DNA of 64,000 nt from positions 932,961-996,960 of the forward strand of contig BCIA01000006.1 in assembly GCA_001599815.1 (NCBI GenBank). The letters run 5' to 3'. Origin of the DNA: Furcasterigmium furcatum. Its lineage: Eukaryota; Ascomycota; Sordariomycetes; Glomerellales; Plectosphaerellaceae. Below, in pieces: positions 51,337 through 62,279 of the stretch (positions within the stretch are counted from its first letter, which is position 1; each line of letters starts with the position of its first letter). The translations under genes and the position numbers were made by a program. The notes under the pieces are model-generated. The model searched no databases. It saw only the letters and a list, made by a program, of their open reading frames with translations, and was not told where the DNA came from.

Positions 51337-52763
51337 TCACGGCTCAGCAACCACCGGCGGCTTGACCGTCATCCACTCCCAGACCTTGACGAGATTCCTG
51401 CACACGAGGCTGAACGCCGCCAGCACCATGAAGATCTGCCCAATCTCGTACCACCGCCTCGTGCGCACCTCCGTCTCGATGTACTGGTGCTTGCCCGAGG
51501 CCAGCGGCGGGAAGCGCCCCGTCGACAGGTACACCTCCATGAGCGCGTCCTTCTCCGTCCACCGCTGGCGGAGCCACGCCTCGAACTCCTCGGACGAGTC
51601 CATCGGGATGTCGGCCACCCGGAAGCGCCGCCAGTGGAAGTTGACGGACTTGGGCGGCCGGCCCTGGAAGTACGTGCCCGCGAGGGAGAAGTACTCCTCG
51701 CCGAAGCCGCCGCGACTGGCGGGAGTTAGCAGACTGACACCACAGAGATCAACGCGCAGCACTCACGGGATGCCCTCGTAGGCGACGGTGCAGTCGTACA
51801 CGTAGTCCACCGTGCCCTCGAGCTCCTTCAGGACAAAGTACATGCCGGTGCTGCGGGGCAGCAGGACGTGCTCGTGGTCCTTGAGGCCGGCCTTCTTCGC
51901 CCACGCGGCCGACTTGCGCCGCCCGTTGCCGGACAGGTTGGTGCCCTCGGGGAAGAGCATGAGCCACATGGGGTTCAGGAATGTCGAGCCGTCGGCGGCG
52001 ACGTGGCGTTTCTTGAGCTTGCCCAGGCGGTAGGCGAGGCGCGGCTGGTCGGTGGCCATCTTGCGGGACATGAAGATGAAGCCGTAGAACATCATACCCC
52101 AGCCGATGAAGGGGATGTACTTGAGGGACTCCTTCAGGATGATGTAGATGTGCCCGTGCATCTTGGGCGAGTTGGCGTAGCCCACCCACCAGAGGTAGAG
52201 CCAGTCGGTGTAGATCTGGCGGGGAGGTCAGCGCATGTTTCTTGGGCCTGGTCTGCGCGGCGCGACGCAGGGCTGCCGTACCTGGTGGTTTGCGATCATG
52301 ACGATGCGCTCGGGAAAGTCGAACTGGACCAGGCCGTCGGGGGTCTGGTGGATCTGGCCGGCGACGGACTCGTCGCCGCTGATTCGTATCGTTGTCGAGC
52401 CCCACCACTTGGTCATTGTGATCATGAGGAGGGCGAAGGACTGCTTCGTCAGGGCCATGTAGGCGTAGTAGAGCTCGCGGTTGAAGATGTAGAGAGGGGT
52501 GCCGAGAAACTGCGTGATGTGGATGCTGGCGCTCGGTGGTTAGCTGCCAGGAATATCAGGATGCCACTTCGGAGGGTGCCTTACACGACGCAGCAACCGT
52601 TGAAGTAGGTCGCCCACAGCATGCCTCTAAATATCTGCATCATGGGCCCGTACTTGGGCTTTCCGGCCGGGTGGACATTGTGTAGGGCGCCGGCGTCTAG
52701 GCTGGGCGACGGGAGGCCCTCGACGGCCTCGGAGCCTTTTGATTCCTCGTTTCCGGCGGTCAT
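51337..52763 (-). CDS. Lysophospholipid acyltransferase (LCLAT1/Cst26-like)
   Basis: Four exons (52763-52585, 52525-52282, 52215-51767, 51715-51337) give 416 aa with consistent phases. The LPLAT motifs are present: motif I as IVMIANHQ-IYTDWLYLWW (the NHxxxxDW form), motif III as LMLFPEGTNLS, and a PRSTG block in LLPRSTGMYFVL. A hydrophobic segment lies near the N-terminus (MLWATYFNGCCVVIHITQF) and one near the C-terminus (IFMVLAAFSLVC). This is the family of yeast Cst26/Psi1 and human LCLAT1/AGPAT5, ER membrane enzymes that remodel lysophosphatidylinositol or lysocardiolipin; which acceptor is used cannot be decided here. The NHQ / IYTDW break is an intron boundary. The start ATG is the first in frame. 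Confidence 0.9.
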
Positions 52764-53667
52764 GGTGTCGCGCGTATTGTAGGGAGACGGTAGATGGAGG
52801 GAAAGGTGCGGACGTGTTCCTAAGTCGGAGAGGAACGAAGCTCGGGACCTGTTCGTGCGGTCGAGTCGCGGGAGCGAGGGTCCAGCGTCGGGAGACGAGG
52901 TCAGGCGGATGTGTCGGGTGGGAGGGATGGATCAGGCGAGGGGATGCATGCGATCGACGCAGCGCCGGGGGAAGCTCGTTGGAGGACGGTCAGAAGACAG
53001 AGAAAGAACTGATTCGGGTGTTGACGAACCCTGGTGAGGGTTTTAAGGGACTGGAGCCGGCCTGTGACGAGCCGAGGCGTCCGGTCTTGGGTTGAGTCGA
53101 GGACAAAAGACGGGACGAGGACAAAGCTGGCGCCTGTCGCACCACAGCAAAGTCCGAACGGCCCGGGCGCTGGGCTGTTTGCGGGGTTGCAGCTTCCTGG
53201 AGCTGGCGGGGAGCTGCAGCTGGAGTCCTCCAGGGCTGAATCACTGGCGGTGCCAGCAGGTGGTGGCTGCTGCAGGCGGACAGGCACAGCCCCGCCTAGG
53301 GGAATTCGTGGTGGGTCCCAGGCTGCCCCAAAGCAAAGCCACGACGTCCGGTCCGGTCTTGGCGGGTCCAGCTCCATCGGTTGTGGCTCACCTCAGTGGA
53401 GGCTCAGTGTAAATTACTGAGTGTCGTCCGAAGCAACGGGCAGACCAGGCTGTGAGTTGAGAGACATGGATCGGAGGAAGAAGCGGTCAGGACTCAACAG
53501 GCCAAGGAGACTCCCTGTCACTGAACCCATGTTCACTGAACGGCAGCACCACTCACGTGCTGGAACGCAGCCGTTGGGGGCGGCACGGCAGATCGCAGCT
53601 GAGAGCCCGAGATGAGTTTTCCCCTGAGATCATTCAACACATCACGCACAACGACACAGAACTTAGA
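52764..53667. other. Divergent intergenic region
   Basis: About 900 bp between divergent starts: promoter of the acyltransferase on the left, of F-box-like protein B on the right. GC-rich with scattered short open frames; nothing recognisable. The frame of protein B is open upstream to 53557 but without an ATG. Confidence 0.5.
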
Positions 53668-55368
53668 ATGCATCAGACGTGTCTCTGTCAGTACCTCGGA
53701 GTCGTATGCGACCATGCGGACACCTTCCTACGGCTGCCACCTTCGGTGCGAGAGCGCATCTACCACTACGCTGGGCTTACGGCCGGTCGCGACATGGACT
53801 TTGGAGAAGAGCCCGATAACAGCGGCGACACGGCCGTGCTGATGTCCATCTGCCTCAAGGTGAGACATGAGGTCGAGGCCCTGGTCATACAGCACAATAC
53901 CTGGGTCCTCAACGCGGAGAACATCGACGAGACGTTGAACGCTCTGTGGGCGCTGACGCCGGATTCATGCGCTCTGCTTCGCGACGTCTATGTTCACATC
54001 CACGAGCGCGGCGCCAGCTACGCGTCGAACCCTCCCCTCCGATGGTCGCGGATACGCAAGTGGCAGGGCGCCGCCGAGCACGTACTGCGGCATGCCACGC
54101 CGGGACAGCTGCGGCTTCATGTCACCTGCGACGTTGGGGACAACCTGGACATGGCCAGGGCCGTGGTCGCGCCCTTCGAGCCGTTCCCAGAGCGTCTCCG
54201 GGAGCTCGAGCTCCATCTCTCCACCGTATACAGGCAGGATATGGGTGATCTGGCTCGCACGGCGGTGACCCGAGCGCAGGCATCCCGGGACGACGAAGTA
54301 CGCCACGGCTGCTTTCCGTTCCTCAAGCTTCCGCTGGAGATCCGGCGTCAGATCTACTCGTATACGGGACTCGTCCTCCCATACCGAAACGTCATGTGGG
54401 TGCCAGAGCGTGGATTCATCCACCAATCCGTCTTTTGCGAGTGCGACGGCACCGTCTGCCGCGACAGACACCTCCACTACAACAACCGATTCAGCAGGTG
54501 CGGCGCCAGCCGGTCCAGGGACACTCAGTTCTGTTCCCGCTGGACCAGCAGCCACTCATCACGCTGCAGGCACGAGGCGGCGCTGTCCCTGCTGCTGGCC
54601 AACCGCGCCTTGTACGAGGAGACCACGGCGTTCTTCCTCGCGAGCAACAGGATCACCATCGCCGCCGACAGAGACCCCGTGCACGGGGTGTCCGCGTGGG
54701 ATCCCATCCACGGAGAGCCCCCGAGCCAGGAGGACTGGAAATGGCTGGATGCCAGCACCACCGAGGCGACATACTCGTCGAGACAGATCACGCGCAACCC
54801 CGTCTGGCTGTTTATCGACCGCGTCGGGACGGCCGCGCTGTGCCACCTTCGGGAGATAGAGATCGTCCTGCCGCGACACACCACCAAGTCCAGCCTCCAG
54901 GACACGGCCCAGGTCTACACCGACTGGCTCGAAGCAGTCCATCTCCTCGCGGAGCATGCCACCCTCGGCGCCCTGACGATCATGCTGCACGTCTTCACCC
55001 GCCGCTGCTACATGCGCTGGCCGCTGTCGCGGACGGAGGACATCCGCCAGACGCAGGGTCTCCGCGTCGTCGCGCCGCTCCGCGAGCTGCCGCAGCTGAA
55101 GAGGCTGTTCGTCTTCCTCGAGTGGCCGTACCACTGGACGCCGCCGAAGCTGCGACGCGACATTGACGAGTCTGGATTGCCCGAGGTGCCCAGTCCCGGG
55201 TGCGGCATCGGGGAGCACAGGATACCGCGGCCGGAGCCGCTCCTCGCGAAAGAAGAGGCGCAGCTGGAGAAGCAGGTCATGGGCGACGCGTATGATAGTT
55301 TTGCGGCGGGAAAGGGAGAGGTGCTGCCCAGCCCGTGGCTTCGCTCGAGCTGGGACTACGGAGACTGA
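53668..55368 (+). CDS. Duplicated F-box-like (2EXR-like) protein B
   Basis: An intronless gene of 566 aa from the ATG at 53668, two residues shorter than its paralogue at 27687. The first unit starts FLRLPPSVRERIYHYAGL and the second FLKLPLEIRRQIYSYTGL, at the same relative places as in protein A. Other shared blocks include PGQLRLHVTCDV (A has PGQLNLSLVCEV) and TRAQASRDD (A has QRATVQRDD). The Cys/His-rich insertion after the second unit is longer here (C-x-C, then RCGASRSRDTQFC and SRCRH). Function unknown; a substrate-adaptor role like F-box proteins is an inference from the helix motif. The preceding in-frame codons lack an ATG. Confidence 0.75.
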   Translation: MHQTCLCQYLGVVCDHADTFLRLPPSVRERIYHYAGLTAGRDMDFGEEPDNSGDTAVLMSICLKVRHEVEALVIQHNTWVLNAENIDETLNALWALTPDSCALLRDVYVHIHERGASYASNPPLRWSRIRKWQGAAEHVLRHATPGQLRLHVTCDVGDNLDMARAVVAPFEPFPERLRELELHLSTVYRQDMGDLARTAVTRAQASRDDEVRHGCFPFLKLPLEIRRQIYSYTGLVLPYRNVMWVPERGFIHQSVFCECDGTVCRDRHLHYNNRFSRCGASRSRDTQFCSRWTSSHSSRCRHEAALSLLLANRALYEETTAFFLASNRITIAADRDPVHGVSAWDPIHGEPPSQEDWKWLDASTTEATYSSRQITRNPVWLFIDRVGTAALCHLREIEIVLPRHTTKSSLQDTAQVYTDWLEAVHLLAEHATLGALTIMLHVFTRRCYMRWPLSRTEDIRQTQGLRVVAPLRELPQLKRLFVFLEWPYHWTPPKLRRDIDESGLPEVPSPGCGIGEHRIPRPEPLLAKEEAQLEKQVMGDAYDSFAAGKGEVLPSPWLRSSWDYGD

Positions 55369-55693
55369 GGGAGGAAGTATTTCAAGGAGGCCTCGATGGC
55401 TGGAGAGGACCCTTGCAAACGGTCAGATAAGATAAGAAAGCTGCCCCGCGTTGATGCCCCTCATTCGGTTCACCGAGACACTCTTGCTGACTGATACCCC
55501 TGAACACCCTACACGCCAACAACCGACACCCAACAACCATGCACCATGCACGAGGACCAACCACCCTTGAACTCTTGGCTTCATTCGCTCGCATGCCTTT
55601 AAGTACGAGCCTGTGCCGCGGGCGGCGCATGTTCCCTGGAGCTGACCTCCCGACTCACACATCTTTGTTCCGCCTTGGATCCCATAACCCACC
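55369..55693. other. Intergenic region
   Basis: 325 bp between two genes on the same strand: 3' UTR of protein B and promoter of the next gene. The last 150 bp are C/A-rich leader-like sequence. Confidence 0.5.
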
Positions 55694-58249
55694 ATGGCGG
55701 ACCTGGGCATGACCGACGTGTCACAATGCGCCGGAGAGCCACTATACAGCGTGATGGAAGAATACTGTATGCTGTGCCGCCGGTCTGTCAGACGCAAACG
55801 CCACCTATCGGCCGACGGGGAGCTGGTCCCGGCCCCCGAAATGCTCCTCTTCCTCGTCGACGTCCAAATCGACCCCGAACTGTCATCGCCACCGGAGGTT
55901 CAGGCGCTATTCATGAGCCGGGTTCAGTACTTCAGTCTCAGACACGACGACGCGGACTTTACCTTTCGCCGCGGTCACGGCCCTGGCATGGTCCGCCGCC
56001 GCCTCCGCCTCCAAAAGCGCAGAGCGGTAGGACACCCTCTCACTCGACCGATGCTCGGTCTTCACCCCTCCTGCTACAGGGAGGCCCAGGAATACTTTAG
56101 CCCCCGGCATCTCAGCCTCCACGACCTGTACAGGCTGGGATGCTGCCTACGTGGACTCCTCCCCCCACAGAGGAGGAGTAGCTTCTATTCCCCAAAACCA
56201 CCCATCTCGCTGTCGGTTCTCCTCAACTCTCCTGCATCGGGACACCCGGAGCTGCATGCGATATTCTCTCGCTTTAACGCCCTGCCACTTGAGCTTCAAT
56301 GGCCGATCCAGGGATACGTCGAATCCGATCATGCCGCCCTCGTCATGCTGGCGCTCCGCCTGCTCCCCTCGCTCAGTCACCACGTCTTCGACCAGGACAG
56401 CCCCGTCACGCATCGCGTTGCCGTACCAATCCCGCAGGTCCCGGACCCAGACAAACCCCAATGGCTCACTGCCACCTTCATCACCATATGTGAGGTGACG
56501 TACCTTCATCGCATCGCCGTCTCAAGCGACACCGGGACTCGTCAATCTTCCTTATGCAGGCCTCTGAAGACCAGCCGCCAGATCGAGTATTCGATGACCA
56601 CGCATGGAGTTACCGCCGTAAGACTTGTCCATGACGACGGATCTCCTTCGCACTGGCTGGGCGAGCACAGCGCAGAAGGTTTCCGCGGTTTCTGTTCCAC
56701 GGCCGACCTAACCGTTCTACAAGATGTGAGTCGCCCAAGGGGAGCAACAACACGGAGAGACGTGCTCTCTGCTCACACAAAGGTTCCAGGGCCTGAGAAT
56801 CCACCGCATCGGCCCGGCGCCGGCTGGCGTGGAAACACTCTGGAGGGGGGTGGAAGTTCCTCGACGCGAACACGGGGACAGCCTCAGCATCGGCCCGGGG
56901 ACCACTTATGGGACTGATCCATGGGAAAACGCGCTGCCGCCGTCTGGCGACGTTTGGCAGCTTTGTCATTACGTGCCCTTTGAACGCGACGGGGTATACG
57001 CCACAGGCATCACCGTCTACATCGGCAGCGGTGGCATGGAGGGTATGAGATCGCACGTGGGCGGTCCGGAAGCAGACCCCTTGGTCGCATTCACACCAGA
57101 ATCCAGTTGGGGAGACGTGATACCTTTGTATTTCGGCCTTGCTCCAACGGAACGCATAACCTTCGTCGGTGCTATGCACTGGAGCCGCGATTACATGTAT
57201 CTCGTGGTCAGTGAGCCCTTGCATGCCGGCCATGTGCGCATCACTGACGGAGCGCTCCCCCGCGCAACAGATACACACAAGCAGAGGCCGGACCTGCTAC
57301 TTCGGGTACCAGAGGGCGTTCTGGGACGACCCGGGCAGGGTTTTAGAACCACTGATACCTGCTTCCCGGCGCTTTGAAAACTCCGCCGGCGTTGTAGTCA
57401 AGGGCCTCACTCTGGGGCCTCAATTCACGGCGCGGCAGTCCTGGTTCTGGTGCTACCACGAGCCTCTCGACATTCGGCTGCACCTCGGGCCCAAGCCGCC
57501 GGACGTTCCCGCCGAACGCCCCCAGGACCGGCTCGATCACAAGATCCGAAGGCCCTGGACGCCGGGCGTCGAGACGGGGGAGGAAACGGCCCACATCGTG
57601 ACGATCGGGTCCCTGGCGGGCGTGTGTCGCTTACGGGCCCAGAGATCATTCCCCGTGAAGTACCGCACGCCCCAACGAGGGCAAAGGACGAAACACCGCA
57701 TGGGCGTGTGCATTCATCGCCACGATGGGACCGCCGAGGCATTGGGCCGGTGGGATGGCGCCTGCCCGGACGAGAAATTCGAGACGACCACGATCTGGGA
57801 TGCAGCGGTAGATGAGCCGCTGGACGCGGTCATCTTTCACCTCGAGAAGGAGACGAACGCGTGGCCAGGCATTGACGAGAACGGGCCGGAGTGGGTGGCA
57901 TTCTTCGAGCATCCCAATTTCGTCTTCGTGGCGGATATCACGGTCAAACTCGTGGGGGAAGCTTCTGCGAAGACCGGGGACACAAACATGACCAAGGTGT
58001 GGTCGGTGGATGATCCAATCCCGGTGAGCGTGCCTGATGCTTGAGGAATCTCTAATGATGGCGACTGACCAGAGTTTGCAGTGGACGTGGTGCTTCACCG
58101 AGGATTACGATCGTATCGGATCTACGAAGGAGGAGGCCGGGAGACGGCAGCTTGAGATGCCCCTGATGCCTTTCGGACCACCGAAGCAGGAGTGTGATAT
58201 CGAGGCCAGGCCGGAAGACTTTCATAGGATCGGAGCGAGCCTGGCTTAA
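55694..58249 (+). CDS. Large protein of unknown function, four exons
   Basis: Exons 55694-56725, 56790-57206, 57271-58023 and 58073-58249 give 792 aa. All introns are phase 0 with GTGAGT, GTCAGT and GTGAGC donors and CAG acceptors, and each join extends the frame past a stop. The N-terminal third has a cysteine pair (YCMLCRRS) and a helix-rich region (ALPLELQWPIQGYVES resembles an F-box helix). The rest is rich in strands with many Trp/Gly (GITVYIGSGGMEG, TCYFGYQRAFWDDP, QSWFWCYHEPLDIRL), suggesting beta-sandwich domains. No signal peptide or membrane segment. I do not recognise the family; fungal F-box proteins with C-terminal beta domains are the nearest thought. It directly follows duplicated F-box-like protein B on the same strand. 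Confidence 0.65.
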
Positions 58250-58572
58250 GCATGCAAGAAGATTAGATGGTGCGATCATGCTGGTGCCGGGGTGAAGATG
58301 AGATGTAGATCGACCGTGAGCTTCGGCTGGGCACTGAAAGCCATGACAGCTTAGATCTGTCCATGTCTATCTATCTATCTCTGTCTATCGAATGCAGACG
58401 AACCGCTTGAGAGCAAACCCCTGCCTCCAACGGGCCGAAGTTTCGGTGCGAATGTGCCCCTCGTTGGTCTTTCAAGAGTTTCTCCCATCAAGAGTCTCTC
58501 CCATGACCATGAATTATGCTCAGACAACCTCGAAGACTAGCACATGCGACGGCGAGACCCATATCGAGCGGA
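58250..58572. other. Convergent 3' intergenic region
   Basis: 323 bp between facing stop codons, with a CTAT microsatellite. Nothing else seen. Confidence 0.5.
58366..58389. repeat. (CTAT)n microsatellite
   Basis: TCTA/CTAT units repeated about five times with one interruption. Simple sequence. Confidence 0.85.
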
Positions 58573-60239
58573 TTACTTTTCACTTGGATCCAGCTTGAAC
58601 CCACCGAGGCATCCCGTCTGGAACAGGCCTTCCGGGTCGTACTTCTTGCTAACACCCTGCATGAACCGCATGCTGTCCGCGCCGTAACCGTGCAGCGGCT
58701 TCTGCCACTCTGACGAATAGTTCGAGAACCGGTATGGGTGGCCGGTGTTGTTGGCGGCGGCCATCTCCTCGATGCGCTCGAGACAGCGGCGCACGGCGCC
58801 CCTGACAGCGTCGTCATGCTTGGGCGACTTCCAGTTGACGGCGAAGCTGATGAGGACCAGAGGCTCCTTACAATCTTCGAGGCCGAGCATGTTCGGAGAG
58901 CCCTTGTTCATCCATTGTGGGAGGATCGCCTGCATGATGTAAATGAACATGCAGTCCTTGACGTGCTTGATGGCCGGTTTTTCTTCGTTGAAGATCCGTA
59001 GCACGGCCAGGAGCGTGGGGAGGTCGTTCTTGACCGTGGTGGTTCCGTAGACGTTCCGATCATCGACCTTTGACTTGATGCCCAGGTCCACGACGGCGTC
59101 GCGGACGGTACCGTTCCCGCTCGTGTTCTGGATCCGCCAGAGAGATCGGAACGGGGTTTTCTTCCAGTATTCTGGCCAGTCATTGTTCGGCGACGGCTTT
59201 GCGTACGCAATGTGGCTGAAATAGGCGGAGATGCCTTTGCCGGGCAGATATGAGTGTGACAAGATCGGCGTGGCCGCGTGCTCGTCGAACGTCTCGCCCG
59301 AAGCTGTGCGCCGCGTGTGCTCGTGGAAGGCCTTGATCGGCGCCGTACCGAGGAATCCCAGGACGACGTATGTCCCGGACCATATCTGCTCAGGAACCGG
59401 GAAGCTGCGCAGCTTGAACTGCGCGACCACGCCAAAGTTGTTGCCGCCGCCCTTGAGGGCTCGCCAGAGGTCCGGGTTCTCATCAGCCGAGGCGGTGACG
59501 ACGCGGCCGTCTGCAAGTACGACCTGGTAGCTGATGACGTTGGAGCACATGAAGCCGTATTTGGGCGACCAGAAGGAAATGCCGCCTAGATGTCGTTAAC
59601 AATGACTTCGATATTTGGCGAGCTCGCGGCATACCTTGCAGAGTTGAGCCTCCGACGCCGACAGGCGAGGATCTCCCACCAATAACACCCAGGCCCGTCC
59701 CCTCGAGCGCCTTGTACACGTCTCTCCAGTACGCCCCGGCGCCGACGGTCACGCTCGTGCCGTCTGCTGAAGGCTCAACCTCGCGCAGGTGGACGAGATC
59801 GAGCAGAACGCCGTTCTTGACGCCCGAGATGCCGGTGGTGACGTTGGCCCCGCCTCCCCGAATCGCAAAGAGACCCTCTCCAACGGTAGATTCATCGGCA
59901 ACCCTGATAGCGTGCTCGCGTCGGATGTGCTTCATGGCCGTGCTCAGCTCCTGCACGTTTCGAGGCCGGACGATACACGCAGGGATGATGTCTCGGTTTT
60001 GCGCGGAAAACCAGACCTTCACCGCGGAGCCAAAGGCGGTGACATCCTGGGGGAGGATGACGCTCCCGGGCAGTGCTGATGCCAGACGCGGCGGGTTCGG
60101 GGAGCGTGAGAGGCGCATCTTGGGTCTTCGGCTCTTCTGGATCCGCAGCAGGTGAAGACCAAAGGTAGCGGAACAAGACAATCGAGATTACCGCGACGAG
60201 CGCGGTGGCTATAATCGTATTTAGTGGCGGGAGATCCAT
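58573..60239 (-). CDS. FAD-linked oxidase, berberine-bridge-enzyme type
   Basis: Exons 60239-60192, 60136-59635 and 59585-58573 give 520 aa. The FAD_binding_4 (PCMH) domain is clear: CIVRPRNVQELSTAMKHI, FAIRGGGANVTTGISGV, LLDLVHLREVE, TVGAGAYWRDVYKAL, GGRSSPVGVGGSTLQGG, then the substrate domain and a C-terminal BBE-like end (YDPEGLFQ). The usual covalent-flavin residues are replaced: RGGGA instead of RSGGH, and GRSS instead of a Cys-containing loop, so FAD is probably not covalently held. The first intron (55 nt) removes a stretch that would otherwise encode a membrane anchor (VISIVLFRYLW) but leads out of frame; exon 1 is therefore uncertain, and translation from a Met just upstream of SPNPPRLASALPG is an alternative. 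Substrate unknown. Confidence 0.8.
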
Positions 60240-62279
60240 TGCAGGGTATGTTGATGGCTGAAATGGCCCGAAAACGAACCCATGTGCACGCGCGTGCACC
60301 ACGGGATGTCGGCTCGTTTTATATTTCCTTAGGGACCGCTGATCGGGGACTTGATCAGGGACTTGAACCGGGGAGACAAACAATCCCAGCGTCCTATCAG
60401 ACCGCGATTGGTCGCATCGGCTCAGTGGCCCATTCGCGATTTATTAGTGCTGATCCGCCAACAGGACCAGGATCCATGGAAATACCGGACATAGAGCGTA
60501 CGCGGGAGCGCACTGTTCAGGCAGTTTCGCGATAATATGCCCATTCCCAGAATAGGCGTAATGACACGTTTTAACCAATTGACGGTCGAATTAGCTCTCG
60601 ACTGGGGGGAAGCTTCTTTGGAGGGATCTTGGTATCTGCCACTCATCCATGTCAAGATGCGCAAAATGATCCCAGGTCACCTCGAGCAGGCGAGCTGATC
60701 CCGCCGCTTTACAATCACCTGTTCCTCACCGGTCGCGCGACGCCTCGGTGAGCGGGTGCAGGATGACCGCCACTCTCTTCAATGGCCAGGACGAACAGGC
60801 TACAGCCATGGATACCTACACGTCTCGGCTGTGAAGGGGATGAGAAAACCTGAGATGACATTCCCGCCGATAACGATGGAGAATGGACTTTGGTTAAGAA
60901 CTTGGTAGTCGTGGTAAGGTTCTGGCGTGTGACGACCAGTCGCTGCTCAATATGGTAAATCGTTATGCCTGACCGTATCAGAACTAACCTCTGCAATTGA
61001 CATTAGTTATGATTCCCGAATGTATTACGAAAGCGCTTTGAGACATCTTTCCGGTCCGAATACGTGATGCAATGGATAAACACGTGCCGGCTCGTGCCGA
61101 GGAGGAATCGTTCGACTGCTCCTCTCCCTCCTCGATGCGACGTCTATTTGGTACGGCGCCTCCTTCCATGGGACGTTTAATAACCTTAGAGGTCCTCCGT
61201 TTAAGATACTATGTAATAATCTGCGGAGAAGATTTGACACGTGCATCAGGCGCGGGATACCCGGTCAGCCTGATAGGTTGACCACCAGGTCACGGGGCGT
61301 TCGTGACTCCAGACCGCACATCAACGTTTAAAGCACCTCACGCATGAACTGCATTAGTCCCGCTGGCAACAGGCAGCAATGCATGACTCGGCTGCAACGG
61401 CACGCTGGGTAGCCCGGTTATGCTGGCTGACAGACCATTTTGGCATTGAGCACGGCGGGCGGAAGAGGACGGTATTGGACCAGCTGCTTACAGCATGGCT
61501 ACCATGGCGAAGGTGTGTTGTCTCCAGTCTCTTAGTGTGGTGCGATATAGAGGGGTTTTATCAGGGAAGAAGGCCAGCTATCGTCAGCAGTCAACTTCAG
61601 ACTCTGTGGCCCAGCAGCTCAGCCAAATGCTCTAATCTACACAGGCATGTTACTAGGAGGGTCAAGTCAACAGGCAGACGGTATTGGATGTTGTTATTTA
61701 GAAGCTCTGCTACGCTATTCGCCATTATTCTGCTACACATCTTTCATCGCCTAAACATAGGTATGTTTGGGCGTGATCAGATCGATGCCCATGCGAGGTT
61801 GTGAAACCCTTCCACGATCGTATGCACCCCATTTCCAAGCCACGCATGCCACTGCTTGCCTCTCATCGGATCTAGGCTCCTTTGGAAATGGAGCGTCTTG
61901 GCCGGGCCCAGTTGGTCGGGTCCCTCCCAAAATAGCGCTCTTCAGCGGAGGCATTGCTTCCGCCTTTGCGCCCGGCATCAGCCTCTAGGCGTCCAACATA
62001 TCCAAAGTTCCAAACCCGGGCGACTTGGTGTGCGACCTTATCAAACTAAAGATGGTGATACTTCTGTAGGTTGAGAAGTTGTAATAGATTTGGCTTCTGC
62101 AGCCTTCTTATTTTGGAATTTGGGCTGAGATGAGAGTGATAGTGACACTGAGGCCCGTGTATATCAAGACAGCCAGACCCGCCTCAGCCCACATGCTTCC
62201 TGTATCCAAGAACTCCCAAGACAAAGCTACTCCACCAACAGTCTTCCTTTGCTTCTGATTATCTTCATTAGATCTCGAC
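60240..62279. other. Intergenic region between the FAD oxidase and CBM1 genes
   Basis: About 2 kb between divergent starts. Left end: FAD oxidase promoter with a perfect palindrome. The middle (61000-61800) is moderately AT-rich with an open frame of 141 codons (61379-61804) lacking recognisable motifs, possibly decayed repeat or gene sequence. The right end is the CBM1 gene promoter. Confidence 0.5.
60284..60299. promoter_or_regulatory. Perfect 16-bp palindrome in the FAD oxidase promoter
   Basis: GTGCACGCGCGTGCAC reads the same on both strands. It lies 45-60 bp upstream of the FAD oxidase start codon. A palindrome this long is a candidate binding site for a dimeric regulator, or a hairpin in the 5' UTR; no known consensus is assigned. 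Confidence 0.5.

Noticed and set aside
27687..58249. Idea of a defence or biosynthetic gene cluster in the accessory-looking part of the window
   Set aside because: No core enzyme (PKS, NRPS, terpene synthase, P450) and no NLR, HET or toxin-like gene is present; genes are mostly housekeeping or of scattered function.
61379..61804. Plus-strand open frame of 141 codons, considered as a transposase or gene remnant
   Set aside because: No catalytic or DNA-binding motif could be read; kept only as unexplained intergenic sequence.
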